From: Candidatus Peregrinibacteria bacterium
GTDB lineage: Bacteria > Patescibacteriota > Gracilibacteria > Peribacterales > Peribacteraceae
Length of the DNA stretch: 64,000 nt
Direction: 5' to 3'
NCBI GenBank assembly: GCA_018648865.1
Contig: JABGQH010000013.1
Location: 62,001 to 126,000, forward strand
Shown: positions 51,023-61,277 of the stretch, piece by piece
Numbering within the stretch: the first letter of the stretch is position 1
Layout of the letters: each line of letters begins with the position of its first letter
Position numbers and translations under genes: made by a program
The notes under the pieces: model-generated
What the model was told of the DNA's origin: nothing
What the model saw: the letters and a program-made list of their open reading frames with translations, nothing else
Databases searched by the model: none

Positions 51023-52099
51023 TTAAAATAGTTCAGAAAAAAGAGAAAGATGCTCAGAACAAATCTCATTCCATCCTCTTGTAGGCAAAGGCTTAGATGC
51101 CTCTGTAGAAATATCGTCATAATGAGACATTGCATCCGCAACAGAGCGAATAATATCTATAGGAGACCTAAGCAGTGCTAGAGTCATTCCCTGTGTTAGA
51201 GCGGGGCTTAAGCCTGTTTCTTGTGAAAGTAATACAGGCAAACCATGTGACCTAGCTTCTAGCGCCATATTTGGGCTTATGTCTGTAAGTGATGGAAGTA
51301 TTAACATATCGTAATCATTTAAAATGCTATGCCTCTGGTCTCCTATCACTGGAGGCAAGAAATTAACACGCTTAGAAACCATTAGTCTTTCTGCTTCTGC
51401 TCGAAGTTTTTTCTCTGTGGGACCGCTTCCTATTAAAGTTAGCCTTACCCCAGGCAGCTTAACAATTGCTTTTAGCAATACAGATAGATTTTTAAAGGCA
51501 ACCAGTCTGCCCATAAATAACAATCTAAATGGATCGTGTCTTTGATGACTTTGCAAAGCTTCTGTAGGAAGAGCATTTTCTATAACGCTACTTTTTGGTA
51601 AACGAGTATAAAAATCCTCATACATTTTCTGCTGAAATCTAGTGGAAAATACAATGTGATCAAACCTGCGCAATATCCTTTGCATTATTGGCACAGAAAT
51701 AGGATGAGACGAATACCATTCACGAAGACCTTTCTTGGATCCCCTATCTGTTGCACGTTCCCAAAAGAAATCTCCACCCAAGCGTAATATCCGTTTAGGT
51801 TTTTTAACTCTAGAAATACACAAAGGAACTCCACAGCTAATAGATGAAAACGCATAAACGATATCTGCATCATTGGCATGTTTTCTAATTGCAGATGCGT
51901 ATCGCAACCATCGCAATATAAATCCTCCAAAGCGACTTACTCTAATAACTGAGTCATCTTCCTCTGATTTACCCTGCCCATAAGTGATTACTATCACCTT
52001 ATGCCCCGCTTCATTCAAGCTACGTGCTAGCCATTGCACATACGTTGCTGGTCCGCCTATATCTGGTAAAAATATTCCTGTAGCAAGTACAATCTTCAT
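51023..52099 (-). CDS. GT4-type glycosyltransferase
   Basis: 358 residues, GT-B fold. MKIVLATGIFLPDIGGPATYV is the classical GT4 opening (the GGP-x-x-Y loop), FRLLFMGRLVAFKNLSVLLK and ILPSLTDISPNMALEARSHG follow. It is first in the tandem of three GT4 genes and starts just before a repeat element. Confidence 0.9.
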   Translation of the reverse strand: MKIVLATGIFLPDIGGPATYVQWLARSLNEAGHKVIVITYGQGKSEEDDSVIRVSRFGGFILRWLRYASAIRKHANDADIVYAFSSISCGVPLCISRVKKPKRILRLGGDFFWERATDRGSKKGLREWYSSHPISVPIMQRILRRFDHIVFSTRFQQKMYEDFYTRLPKSSVIENALPTEALQSHQRHDPFRLLFMGRLVAFKNLSVLLKAIVKLPGVRLTLIGSGPTEKKLRAEAERLMVSKRVNFLPPVIGDQRHSILNDYDMLILPSLTDISPNMALEARSHGLPVLLSQETGLSPALTQGMTLALLRSPIDIIRSVADAMSHYDDISTEASKPLPTRGWNEICSEHLSLFSELF

Positions 52100-52174
52100 A
52101 CGTTAAAGATTGTTCACTTAGATAGGGAAATACACAAGGAAATAAGCGATATATCAGCAGGCCAACCGACTAAT

Positions 52175-52218
52175 TTTGTAATACATTGTCACACATTTGT
52201 AATACATTGTAATACAAA
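52175..52218. repeat. TGTAATACAT direct-repeat element, copy 2
   Basis: TTTGTAATACATTGTCACACA followed by TTTGTAATACATTGTAATACAAA, the same modules as at 28668-28719. It lies two bases from the stop codon of the 52220 gene. Confidence 0.65.
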
Positions 52219-52219
52219 A

Positions 52220-53296
52220 CTAGTTTACTTCACCCTTTGTTTGATTCTCAAAGGCTGTGTTTTCTTTAACAAACTGGCTTTTAGAGAACTCATCAAGCAA
52301 CCATTCAGGATGATCCAAATACCATGAAACGGTCTTTTTTAAGCTATCTTCAAACGTTTTAGGGAACTCAAATCCCATATCTTTTAATTTACTTCCATCA
52401 AGTGCATACCTTAAATCATGACCTGGGCGGCAAGAATGGAAATCAACCATCTCATAATTAAGAGGTTTTCCTACAACTTCTGCGATATATTCAGCAAGAG
52501 CTAAATTATCTAATTCTTTTTCACCTGAAATATTGAACTTATCACCAATAATTTGTGCTCCCTGTTCATGCTGCTTTATTAGGAAAAGCATTGCAGCTGT
52601 AACGTTACGTGCATGAACATAATGGCGACTCCCTGCTTTAGATTTATCTGCGTTACTATGAATAAATAGTCTCTCTCCTCTTAGTACAGCATTTACAACC
52701 TTTGGAACAAATTTTTCAGGATGTTGTCTCTCTCCAAATACATTCATTGTATGTGTGATCGCAACTGGTAGATCAAATGTATTAAAATATGAATATGCGA
52801 GCTCTTCTCCTCCTGCTTTAGTTGCAGCATATGGATTGCTAGATTTGTATCTATCCCATTCTTTAAATTCTGTGCCTTCTGGTGCTGGACCAAAAACTTC
52901 ATCCGTAGAGAAGTAAGAGAACAGCTCTAAGTTTTTAAGTCCACGTGCGTAGTCTAAAATGTTACATGTTCCAACAACGTTATCTAACACAAATTCCATA
53001 GGGTACTCAATTGAACGATCAACATGAGTATTAGCTGCTAGATGCAGAACATAATTAACAGGACCAATACGATTGGCTATGTATGGATTAATTGGAGACC
53101 TTAAATCGTGATACACAAAATCGAACCTTTCTTTTAAGGAATCATCCCAATGATCCATATCTGTAAGACGATGCAATGTACTTGCACAATCAATTTTAGA
53201 AAGCCCAACGACCTTCCAATCAGTATTCTTTAGAATACCTTCTACTAAATGATGGCCAATAAAACCATCTACGCCTGTAATAAGAACTCGTTTCAT
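52220..53296 (-). CDS. NDP-sugar 4,6-dehydratase/epimerase (extended SDR)
   Basis: 358 residues from ATG 53296 (MKRVLITGVDGFIGHHLVEG with the GxxGxxG Rossmann loop); 13 residues upstream (MCSTSPSSCYDYL) are rejected. Catalytic segment: FSYFSTDEVFGPAPEG and the Tyr-Lys pair NPYAATKAGGEELAYSYF. The TDE triad in STDEVFG is typical of dTDP-glucose 4,6-dehydratases (RfbB). Nucleotide and sugar cannot be fixed. A TATGAT box lies 6 bases before the ATG. Confidence 0.88.
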   Translation of the reverse strand: MKRVLITGVDGFIGHHLVEGILKNTDWKVVGLSKIDCASTLHRLTDMDHWDDSLKERFDFVYHDLRSPINPYIANRIGPVNYVLHLAANTHVDRSIEYPMEFVLDNVVGTCNILDYARGLKNLELFSYFSTDEVFGPAPEGTEFKEWDRYKSSNPYAATKAGGEELAYSYFNTFDLPVAITHTMNVFGERQHPEKFVPKVVNAVLRGERLFIHSNADKSKAGSRHYVHARNVTAAMLFLIKQHEQGAQIIGDKFNISGEKELDNLALAEYIAEVVGKPLNYEMVDFHSCRPGHDLRYALDGSKLKDMGFEFPKTFEDSLKKTVSWYLDHPEWLLDEFSKSQFVKENTAFENQTKGEVN

Positions 53297-53389
53297 AAGA
53301 TAATCATAGCAGGAAGATGGAGAGGTAGAACACAAAATAGTGGAACTTAATTATGAATACCCTGTTGACCCACTTACGTAGCCTGTACA

Positions 53390-54358
53390 ATGACTCTAAT
53401 GCCAGAGGTAAACATCTACATGCCAGCATACGAAGCACAAAAAGCTCATATCCAAGAAGCGGTAGATTCTGTGCTGTCTCAAACTGTTACAGATTGGACA
53501 TTGCTTATACAGGAGGATTGCTCAAAAAAAGAGGATGTTGAATCACACATTGAAAAATATATGAGTGATGAGCGAATAACGTTCCGAAAGAATGAAAGAA
53601 ATGTTGGTATAGGCCCCAACTGGAATGCATGTTTAGATTTTGGAGATTGCGAGTACATCGCCTATTTATTTCACGATGATCTATGGGGGCCTAAATACTT
53701 AGAGAAAGCTTTAGAAATTTTAAAATCTAATCCAGATGTAGGATTCGTATCTATGAATCATTCATATTTACTAGATGGGGATGGAATAGATACAAAGATT
53801 TACGATGAAGTACAAAGATTTGTAAAAAAGAACATCCATGAAGGCAAACACAATGGAAAAGAATTGCTTATTTGGTGGGCGCAGCAAGGCCTTAGGCCAA
53901 ATATTATAGGAGAACCAAGTTTTGTAGTTCTTAGAAGGGATTTAATAGAGGAGGTTGGTAATTTTCACGAAACAATGCCTCAATTTTTAGATAGTGAATA
54001 TTGGATACGATGTTTGCAAAAAACAAACTGGTGGTATCTAACAGAAGATTTGGGATCATTTAGAGTCCATTCAGAAGCAGCTAGTGCGAAAAATGAAGTA
54101 GATGGAAGAGGAAAGTTTGATAGATTCGAATGTTTTCGAATGCTGCTAAAAACAATTCCAAAAGAAGATAAGCCTCAAATTCAAGAAAGTTTTGAAAAAG
54201 CATTTGATGACATGATCAAAAAATACATAGAAAGAAAACGATCAGGAAAAGTAATAATTACAAAAGGATCTGGAAAAATGAAACAGTTTGCTCTGCGTCA
54301 CCCAATATTTATATGCAAAGCATTAATGAGGAATGCAAAGACAATAGATAACTCTTAA
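53390..54358 (+). CDS. GT2 glycosyltransferase
   Basis: 322 residues (ATG 53390; ATG 53399, MPEVNIYMPAYEAQKAH, is equally likely). GT-A fold: SVLSQTVTDWTLLIQEDCSK, the acceptor/donor site CEYIAYLFHDDLWGPKYLEK with the DD metal motif, and QFLDSEYWIRCLQKTNW. The C-terminal basic helix may associate with the membrane. Confidence 0.87.
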   Translation: MTLMPEVNIYMPAYEAQKAHIQEAVDSVLSQTVTDWTLLIQEDCSKKEDVESHIEKYMSDERITFRKNERNVGIGPNWNACLDFGDCEYIAYLFHDDLWGPKYLEKALEILKSNPDVGFVSMNHSYLLDGDGIDTKIYDEVQRFVKKNIHEGKHNGKELLIWWAQQGLRPNIIGEPSFVVLRRDLIEEVGNFHETMPQFLDSEYWIRCLQKTNWWYLTEDLGSFRVHSEAASAKNEVDGRGKFDRFECFRMLLKTIPKEDKPQIQESFEKAFDDMIKKYIERKRSGKVIITKGSGKMKQFALRHPIFICKALMRNAKTIDNS

Positions 54359-54362
54359 AATA

Positions 54363-55031
54363 TTATTGTTTAACAGCAGAAACATAATACCCCGATGAAA
54401 GAATGTTTTTCTCTTTCTTTTTGTGCCCAATATCACCATATTCACTAGTAATCATTCGTGACAAAAGCATAATTATTCGAGCAGTTATGAACCAATAAAT
54501 CTTAAATGGCTTAAGCCAAAGTGTGTCACATTGAAAACCAATTCGTTGATGCATAACTGCAAGTGTCTCTATGGTATTAGACTCTTCTACAAAATCTTTT
54601 ATTTCAAATTCTTTTAATAGTTCCTTTAGCCCATATTTAGTAAAGCGAAAGAAATCATTAGGAGTGTCGTGAAGAGGAAATATAAATCGAGTTGTGATAA
54701 TTAAAACACCGCCTGTTTTTAAAACACGATGAAACTCTGAAATAGCTTTAGCTGGTGAATGCAAATGCTCAAGAACTTCTGTGCAAAGCACAACATCAAA
54801 TGACTCGCTATCAATCATGTGTAGATCATGTGCATCAGCAATTATATCTACGGTAACTCCATCACGAGCCTCTATATCCATAGTAACTCTATTCGGGAAC
54901 AGATCACCGTACATACTATTACCACACCCAACATCTAATGTTTTTTCAGTACTCCTATGATCTGAAAGAAATGAATATAGCCTAGGACGTGTAATTTTTT
55001 TTGTAAGACCAATAGTATCTAATAAACCCAT
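54363..55031 (-). CDS. SAM-dependent methyltransferase
   Basis: 222 residues, class I. LDVGCGNSMYGDLFPNRVT (motif I), FDVVLCTEVLEHLHSPAKAI (motif IV) and HRVLKTGGVLIITTRF (motif V). The C-terminal half has hydrophobic segments (FKIYWFITARIIMLLS), suggesting membrane contact. It converges on the preceding GT2 gene. Confidence 0.88.
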   Translation of the reverse strand: MGLLDTIGLTKKITRPRLYSFLSDHRSTEKTLDVGCGNSMYGDLFPNRVTMDIEARDGVTVDIIADAHDLHMIDSESFDVVLCTEVLEHLHSPAKAISEFHRVLKTGGVLIITTRFIFPLHDTPNDFFRFTKYGLKELLKEFEIKDFVEESNTIETLAVMHQRIGFQCDTLWLKPFKIYWFITARIIMLLSRMITSEYGDIGHKKKEKNILSSGYYVSAVKQ

Positions 55032-55080
55032 AACAAGTAGATTAATTTAAAACTAATCTTCTAGCCAATATTTAGATTTA

Positions 55081-56139
55081 TTAAATTAAGTTCTTATAAA
55101 CATTATTATAAGTATCAGCTATTACAGACCAATCGAATTTATCTGCATGCTCTTTGCCACTTTTAGATAATCTATTACTCAATTCATTATCTGATAGCAG
55201 CTTAATCAATGCATTAGAAGCTGCTTCGGTGTCGTCTGGCTCAACCAACATTCCAGTTTCTAGGTCATCAATAATGTCTGGTATTCCGCCCACATGAGTC
55301 CCAATTACGGCACACCCCGCTGCCTGAGCTTCTAAGAAAACATTACCAAGAGCTTCACTGCGTGACAGCCCACAAAAGATTTCTGCCTCAGCAAACTCTG
55401 TATATACATCTGGCAACTTTTTAAATCCTACGAACTTAACAATATCGCTCAGCTCAAGAGACTCAGATAGCTCCTCTAAACTTTTGCTTTGAGACCCACC
55501 ACCAACAATGTGACACGAGATACCACGATCTGGTAATGATTTAGAAACAATCGAAATTGCATTTATTAGAGTATCAATTCCTTTCATTTTTTCTATTCTT
55601 CCTACAAATACAATTCGACCAGAAACTTTTTCTATATTTGGAATCAAATTAAGTGGAATGCCATTTGAAATGTGTATTACGTCTCCCCTGCCATTTTTTT
55701 TAGCAAACTCTACAAGAGGGGTACTAATAGCCGTTAAAACATCTGGAGATTTAATAATGAATTTTTTTAAGAACTTTCTGTTTGTTGTTTGCATTGTTAA
55801 AACTCTCTTTGCTCTAGGGCAAGAAAATTTACAAAAATATAAGGCAAGCCCTGCAAAAGTTTCTAACACTCCATGAATTATGTTTGGATGAATTTTTCTA
55901 GAAGCTATGGGAGCTAAAAATGGATATAGCCAATGATCGAATCTGCACCCTAGACCTACTCTAATAACTGGGACCCCTTTGTAGGTATCGTGCCTTGGCA
56001 AAGATTTACGCATCTTTGCGGTAATAATCGTACATTCATATTCAGATGAAAGTGCAGATGCTACCTCTTCTGCACATGCTTCTGCACCACTACGAAGTGG
56101 TGTTGCGAATGCTGTTAATATAACTAGTTTTTGCTTCAT
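55081..56139 (-). CDS. GT4-type glycosyltransferase
   Basis: 352 residues, GT-B fold. RIVFVGRIEKMKGIDTLINA and the donor-site motif CGLSRSEALGNVFLEAQAAG are clear, followed by GTHVGGIPDIIDD. Starts with MKQKLVILTAFATPLRSGAE. It overlaps the next upstream gene by four bases (translation coupling). Confidence 0.9.
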   Translation of the reverse strand: MKQKLVILTAFATPLRSGAEACAEEVASALSSEYECTIITAKMRKSLPRHDTYKGVPVIRVGLGCRFDHWLYPFLAPIASRKIHPNIIHGVLETFAGLALYFCKFSCPRAKRVLTMQTTNRKFLKKFIIKSPDVLTAISTPLVEFAKKNGRGDVIHISNGIPLNLIPNIEKVSGRIVFVGRIEKMKGIDTLINAISIVSKSLPDRGISCHIVGGGSQSKSLEELSESLELSDIVKFVGFKKLPDVYTEFAEAEIFCGLSRSEALGNVFLEAQAAGCAVIGTHVGGIPDIIDDLETGMLVEPDDTEAASNALIKLLSDNELSNRLSKSGKEHADKFDWSVIADTYNNVYKNLI

Positions 56140-57233
56140 GTTTCTAAAAGGGATTTATATTTTTTACCTATAACATTCCAAGAAAATTCCTTCTCTATCC
56201 TCTGCCTAGCAAGTTGCCCAAGTGATATTCTTTTTGAAGGATCATCTATCAACCTTCTAATGTGTGACTTAAGTGCTTCTATGTCTCCTGCAGAAAATAA
56301 GAGTCCAGAGACACCATTTTGTAACAAGAATGAATTGCCTCCAACATCTGATGCAATACATGCCGAGCTACTAGACATAGCCTCCATTAATGCATTGCTA
56401 AGCCCCTCGCTATAACTAGGAAGAACAAATATATCTGTTTTAGATAAAATATCTGGAATGTCGTCACGTAATCCTGTGAACTTAACTGATCTTTGATATT
56501 TAGTTACAAGTGGATGATTATCTTTGTACCAACCTACTACCTGAATTTCTATGATAGGGAAGTCTGCTTTTAAAGGTACTGCAGCTGACAGAAAATCATC
56601 TACACCTTTAACTGATTCTAGCCTGCCTACATACGTAATAATTATTTTTTCATTATCTTTTTTGTTAGATGAATATAATGTTTCATCTATACCAGTTGGT
56701 ATAACTATTGCCTTTTTTGAAATACGCAAAAAGGATAAAAGTTTTGGAGACTGGGGGTGAAAGAACACAACCCTTTCAGCCAAAAGCAAAGTGATCCATC
56801 CCATTGTCCATCCACCAACTCCCATAACTATTTTTGCAATAAATCCGCGTGGCCACCATGTCATACCAACGAGTGCATCCGTTAAAACTATTACTTTGTA
56901 CCCCGCTAAACGTAGGGGAATAATGCTCCAAGATGTCCAGAAAAGTACTTTATTAATAATAATATGATCTGGGGATTCCTGTTTGATTATTTTTTTTACG
57001 TATCTACTAAATCCAAATGAAATACCAAAATTAAATGGATCAGGAATAAAGATATCCTTTTTATAATGAACAGTAAGGGTGTCTGAAACTTTTTCTACCT
57101 TTGTGCTAGAACCCATACATACAACAATTACATGATACCCCAAACGCTGCCAAAGTTCAGCAAGTTTGTACGAACTCACCATCCATCGATGGGGTTCTTT
57201 TAAGTAGGGGCTAATAAGAAGAATTGTCTTCAC
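56136..57233 (-). CDS. GT4-type glycosyltransferase
   Basis: 365 residues, GT-B fold. IITYVGRLESVKGVDDFLSA and VLPSYSEGLSNALMEAMSSS mark the donor domain. The N-terminus has TILLISPYLKEPHRWMVSSY. Coupled with the 55081 gene. Confidence 0.9.
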   Translation of the reverse strand: MKTILLISPYLKEPHRWMVSSYKLAELWQRLGYHVIVVCMGSSTKVEKVSDTLTVHYKKDIFIPDPFNFGISFGFSRYVKKIIKQESPDHIIINKVLFWTSWSIIPLRLAGYKVIVLTDALVGMTWWPRGFIAKIVMGVGGWTMGWITLLLAERVVFFHPQSPKLLSFLRISKKAIVIPTGIDETLYSSNKKDNEKIIITYVGRLESVKGVDDFLSAAVPLKADFPIIEIQVVGWYKDNHPLVTKYQRSVKFTGLRDDIPDILSKTDIFVLPSYSEGLSNALMEAMSSSSACIASDVGGNSFLLQNGVSGLLFSAGDIEALKSHIRRLIDDPSKRISLGQLARQRIEKEFSWNVIGKKYKSLLET

Positions 57234-57278
57234 AATAAATATGTAATAATCACAAAGAACATACCATTATTTTATATA

Positions 57279-57650
57279 TTACGCCTCAGTTTTCGTGTTC
57301 GATTCTTTTTTAGAAGAAATATCTGCTTTTCGTAATGCAACAGAGCGAATAATACGTGTTTGGCGTCTCTCTAGTTCTTCTAGTCTTATAACCAAATAAA
57401 ACACGATAAAGAAGAGTATTCCCAGAAATGTTACTAATACTGCGTTTTCTCTGTCTTTTATGCCTGTAACAGTAGAAATCCATGCGATTGAATCTGGAAC
57501 GAGGGCAATTGTTGCAATAGCTCCCCAAAAAAAAGTCCAAAGCATTGCCTCCCAAACAGTCTTACGTTGTCTCATAACCAAGTTCCATGCATATGCTATT
57601 GCTAAGAATGAAACAAGCGGCGCAATGATTTGATAGAAAGTTAGACTCAT
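57279..57650 (-). CDS. DUF2304 membrane protein
   Basis: 123 residues, three transmembrane helices, with WEAMLWTFFWGAIATIALVP and VFYLVIRLEELERRQTRIIR, the typical DUF2304 pattern. These proteins commonly follow a GT2 polyprenyl-phosphate glycosyltransferase, as here (start overlaps the GT2 stop by four bases), and may help membrane transfer. Confidence 0.85.
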   Translation of the reverse strand: MSLTFYQIIAPLVSFLAIAYAWNLVMRQRKTVWEAMLWTFFWGAIATIALVPDSIAWISTVTGIKDRENAVLVTFLGILFFIVFYLVIRLEELERRQTRIIRSVALRKADISSKKESNTKTEA

Positions 57651-58327
57651 CGCATAAAAGATCTTAATAGAATTCTAAGTGCAGTACGTATACCCAAGGC
57701 AAAAGACTGCCCCTTAGCCATAGTATACTCAGAATAGATTACTTTTGTTGGTACTTCTACAATTTTCCAGTGCCATTGTGCACACTCACGAACTATTTCT
57801 GTGCAATATTCAAACCTACTCATACGCAAATCAATCTGACTAACCACCAAAGGTCCAAAAACTTTAAATCCACATTGGCTATCACTAACCCATTTACCAG
57901 TTGCAGCAAACGTAACAATGTTTCCAATGGCATTAAATATTCTACGCACCAATGGAATACTATTTCGCCTACCAAATCTGTTTGCAAAAACTATATCTGC
58001 TTCTTCATTAATAACTGGTTGTAACACAGCGGGAATATCATGTGGATCATGCTGCCCATCTGCATCCATTGTAATTATTACATCTGCTTTTAGCTCTCTA
58101 GCAACTTCTATCCCCGTCATTGTAGATGCACCTGAGCCACAATTCTCTATGTGACGGATAACCATTGCCCCTGCTTTCCTTGAAACCTTTGGGGTGTCAT
58201 CAGTTGATCCATCATCAACAACTATTACTTGATCAACATATTCTTTTGCAGCATGTATTACATCCACAATTCTTGTTGATTCGTTATATGCCGGAATTAC
58301 TGCAACAATCAAAGGTTTAGTCATCAT
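57647..58327 (-). CDS. GT2 glycosyltransferase, polyprenyl-phosphate type
   Basis: 226 residues. VAVIPAYNESTRIVDVIHAA, VVDDGSTDDTPKVSRKAGA and the metal motif ADVIITMDADGQHDPHD are complete; VSDSQCGFKVFGPLVVSQID and the region after it match the DPM1/GtrB group. Start is ATG 58327 or 58324; both overlap the upstream membrane protein. With the DUF2304 gene it forms a likely lipid-sugar-synthesising module. Confidence 0.9.
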   Translation of the reverse strand: MMTKPLIVAVIPAYNESTRIVDVIHAAKEYVDQVIVVDDGSTDDTPKVSRKAGAMVIRHIENCGSGASTMTGIEVARELKADVIITMDADGQHDPHDIPAVLQPVINEEADIVFANRFGRRNSIPLVRRIFNAIGNIVTFAATGKWVSDSQCGFKVFGPLVVSQIDLRMSRFEYCTEIVRECAQWHWKIVEVPTKVIYSEYTMAKGQSFALGIRTALRILLRSFMR

Positions 58328-61197
58328 GGTATTATAAAGAATGCAACTCCAGCAGCTTTGTTGTCTATAACTACCTTAAGTCCAGATTCTGGACTTTGCA
58401 CAAATTTAACAAAATCACTAACTTTTTTATGTAACGATCCATTTGGATCTCTTTCAATAGTATCTGTATTTGTATCAAAGATAATACTATTAAACCCAAG
58501 TGCTTTAAGCCGTTTTAATGTAAGTGCTGGATCACGCTCTTGGTATAAACAATTAAATGTATCTAGCTGATGATCAACAATCCCAATAATCTCTAAATTA
58601 CGAGGAATAAAATATGGAATAAATGTACCTATACGATATAAATACGGTCGGTTAACCATCGTTTCATTCCTTTCAACTACGATATCCGATATATCATCAT
58701 AAAATGGAATTGTTCGTTCCATCATTGTCTGCGCATCTACTTTTCCAATCGAATATTCAAAAATATTTCTTTGCATATCAAACTGCCACAAACGATTATT
58801 AAACATAATCAGTATCCATATCAAAGCAAACAAACCCATAATCATTCTGCTTGGAAAATCCGGAGATTTAGCAACCAAGGCCTCTAGTCCAACACAAAGC
58901 CCAAGGAAAACTCCAATGCCATACCAAGGTATTCCATTAGCTAGGAACATCCACTGTATTAATAAGAATATGGTCCCTAAAAATAACCAACGCAACCAAC
59001 TAGATTTCTTGATCCAAAAAAACGGAAGCAAAAGGAGTAGTGGGAACATTAAAAGCCCTGGATGTGTAGTAACGTAATATCCTGCGCTATCCATATTATT
59101 CACAGAGCGCCATGGAAGAGTTAAATAATGCTTAAATCCTTTATTAGAACCCCAGTATCTGTCTAGCTCTTCTACTTTCCCTGTTGGCTGACAGATCGGA
59201 CTAGAAATATTAACTGCTAGCTCTTCTGGCAAAGAAATAACACCACCACCAACATTATTATTTTCTTCATCTAACAATCCACCTATATCAAATTTCGGAG
59301 TAACAGTATTAGGAGCGCCAAATTCTATCCCACCAATATTGTCCCATCCATGCATTGCTTTGTTATGTAGTAACCAAGGCGCAACAGGAATAGCAGTAAC
59401 AGCCATAAAGAGTAAAATACTCTTAACAAATAGAGAAAATCTATTACGAGAAACAAACAATGAAATCCCAATAAGAGAGATAGCAATTACCATAAAAGCA
59501 ATTGCAAATTGATCAGGTGAAAAGGATAAATTTAAATTAGGAATTCGATCGAAAATATCCTTCACATCTAATATCCCTCTAAAAATATAAATACCAAGAG
59601 ATGCAATAACAACACCCAAAAATGCAATCCAATTAAGCAATACTCCTAGTAATATTGCGCCATTTGTCATAGCTACCATTATTGCTGTCTGCTTAATCCC
59701 AAATGCAAATCCACTAAATACTCCAGAGAGTATTAACCAATGCCATTTTGGCCTCCATGTTTCCCCCTCTTGCCCTTTTGGAAATAGGAATAAAAACATG
59801 CAAAACATACTCATGGCACCAATCGCAAACACAGCATTATCTATCTTCATATCCGCGAATGAAAAATGTCCTATAAGCGGCATAGAATAATATAGCAAAG
59901 CAGACATTAATCCGTATCCCTTGCCTAAAAATGTATTTGTGAATAAGAAAACAACAGCAACTGCGAGTGCTCCTGCTAACCAGTTAATTTCCATAGATGC
60001 TGTAGCGCCGAATGGGCTACCATGACCAAATAATAAGAACCCAAGGGATGAAATATATTCCCATTGGAATGTAGCCATAGAGAATACAAATTCTCCATAA
60101 CTTACTAACAGCCTAGGCCTGTTTAAATAACTACCTAGATCATCCCATCCAATTGGAAATGGTCGAACAACATTTAAGAAATTAAACGCTAAATAACTTA
60201 ATAAAATCCAAAAAATGATTATTGATATAGCGTAATACGGCTTATCAATATGAACTTTGCTAAATACAAATGCCCTTAACCAATACAGTAATTGCTTATA
60301 TGAAATAGCAAGTACTGCAGCAAGTGCAATCCACCCAACAGTTGATGTATATATCCCTATAACTGCAAGAGTCCAAAGAATTACAATCCAAGTACAAGCA
60401 CCCAAGGAGGCACTAACAACTGACTCAACCAACAAAGATGGGAATGTAATTGAAAATGAATCTGAAGATTTACCAATAAGTAATAATATTTTTTTAAACA
60501 AATAAATTAACAAACTACCTGTCGCCAGAAACTCTAATATCAAGAAACTAATAAATGCAAATTGGCTTAAAACTCTAGTTATAAATGAGCCATATATACA
60601 TTTAGTTTTGATTAAATATTTAGACGCATCATTAGAAAATTTTCCGTTTTCTAGTAAGCAATTAGAATCATTTAATTGTTTAAAGTTTTTCTGTAATACA
60701 GCCAATGCTTCTGGTGCTGCGCCACGATAAACACTAGGTAAAGGCTCTACAATACGTCGAACCGGTACCATAACTGTATTAGAATTGACTGTAGTCTTTG
60801 TTGTCCCAAAAGCTATGACTGTAAATATAATAGTCAGAGCTAGTAAAAATGTAGCGTACACATGCCAAGGGGCAAGATAAAAAGAGATACGCTTATATGG
60901 ACCTTTTACTGTAAATATTAAAAATACTCCATAAAAAACAACACTAGCAATACCAAACCATAAAAATGGCCCCATTCGAGTTAATGTATGAGAGATAAAT
61001 GGGAAGAACCCAAAAAGGCCTCTACATACAAATGAATTGGGATTACAAAATTCAGATAGTCGGCTTGCTTCACTACTTTCCAACAACACTGCACCATGCA
61101 CCGGCATACCCAAGTAATATAATATTGTGTATATACCCCAAGAAAGAGCACATACAAAAAATATGAATGATAGATAGAGAATAGTTTTTTGCTTCAT
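58324..61197 (-). CDS. large multi-TM protein, probable GT-C glycosyltransferase
   Basis: 957 residues with many (roughly 18-20) hydrophobic helices. After about 340 residues the loop FPIGWDDLGSYLNRPRLLVS has an Asp pair typical of the first catalytic loop of GT-C enzymes; EWE-like QWEYISSLGFLLFGHGSPF follows. The C-terminal ~130 residues are soluble. It is translationally coupled to the GT2/DUF2304 module, so it probably uses the polyprenyl-linked sugar they make. Exact role unknown. Confidence 0.65.
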   Translation of the reverse strand: MKQKTILYLSFIFFVCALSWGIYTILYYLGMPVHGAVLLESSEASRLSEFCNPNSFVCRGLFGFFPFISHTLTRMGPFLWFGIASVVFYGVFLIFTVKGPYKRISFYLAPWHVYATFLLALTIIFTVIAFGTTKTTVNSNTVMVPVRRIVEPLPSVYRGAAPEALAVLQKNFKQLNDSNCLLENGKFSNDASKYLIKTKCIYGSFITRVLSQFAFISFLILEFLATGSLLIYLFKKILLLIGKSSDSFSITFPSLLVESVVSASLGACTWIVILWTLAVIGIYTSTVGWIALAAVLAISYKQLLYWLRAFVFSKVHIDKPYYAISIIIFWILLSYLAFNFLNVVRPFPIGWDDLGSYLNRPRLLVSYGEFVFSMATFQWEYISSLGFLLFGHGSPFGATASMEINWLAGALAVAVVFLFTNTFLGKGYGLMSALLYYSMPLIGHFSFADMKIDNAVFAIGAMSMFCMFLFLFPKGQEGETWRPKWHWLILSGVFSGFAFGIKQTAIMVAMTNGAILLGVLLNWIAFLGVVIASLGIYIFRGILDVKDIFDRIPNLNLSFSPDQFAIAFMVIAISLIGISLFVSRNRFSLFVKSILLFMAVTAIPVAPWLLHNKAMHGWDNIGGIEFGAPNTVTPKFDIGGLLDEENNNVGGGVISLPEELAVNISSPICQPTGKVEELDRYWGSNKGFKHYLTLPWRSVNNMDSAGYYVTTHPGLLMFPLLLLLPFFWIKKSSWLRWLFLGTIFLLIQWMFLANGIPWYGIGVFLGLCVGLEALVAKSPDFPSRMIMGLFALIWILIMFNNRLWQFDMQRNIFEYSIGKVDAQTMMERTIPFYDDISDIVVERNETMVNRPYLYRIGTFIPYFIPRNLEIIGIVDHQLDTFNCLYQERDPALTLKRLKALGFNSIIFDTNTDTIERDPNGSLHKKVSDFVKFVQSPESGLKVVIDNKAAGVAFFIIP

Positions 61198-61264
61198 ATG
61201 TCTTATTGGAGAAAAAATCCAAAGAAATCCTACCAGAGTACGATACAGTGGGATAGCAGTGGGA

Positions 61265-61270
61265 TATAAT
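61265..61270 (+). promoter_or_regulatory. -10 box of sufS, leaderless
   Basis: Perfect TATAAT ending 7 bases before the sufS ATG at 61278, so the transcript would start at or next to the start codon. The -35 region is weak (GATACA at 61242-61247, 17-base spacer). Confidence 0.6.
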
Positions 61271-61277
61271 AAATAAG

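Noticed and set aside
53353-53541. 62-residue ORF ahead of the GT2 gene
   Set aside because: It is a shadow frame of the GT2 gene at 53390 and has no independent support.
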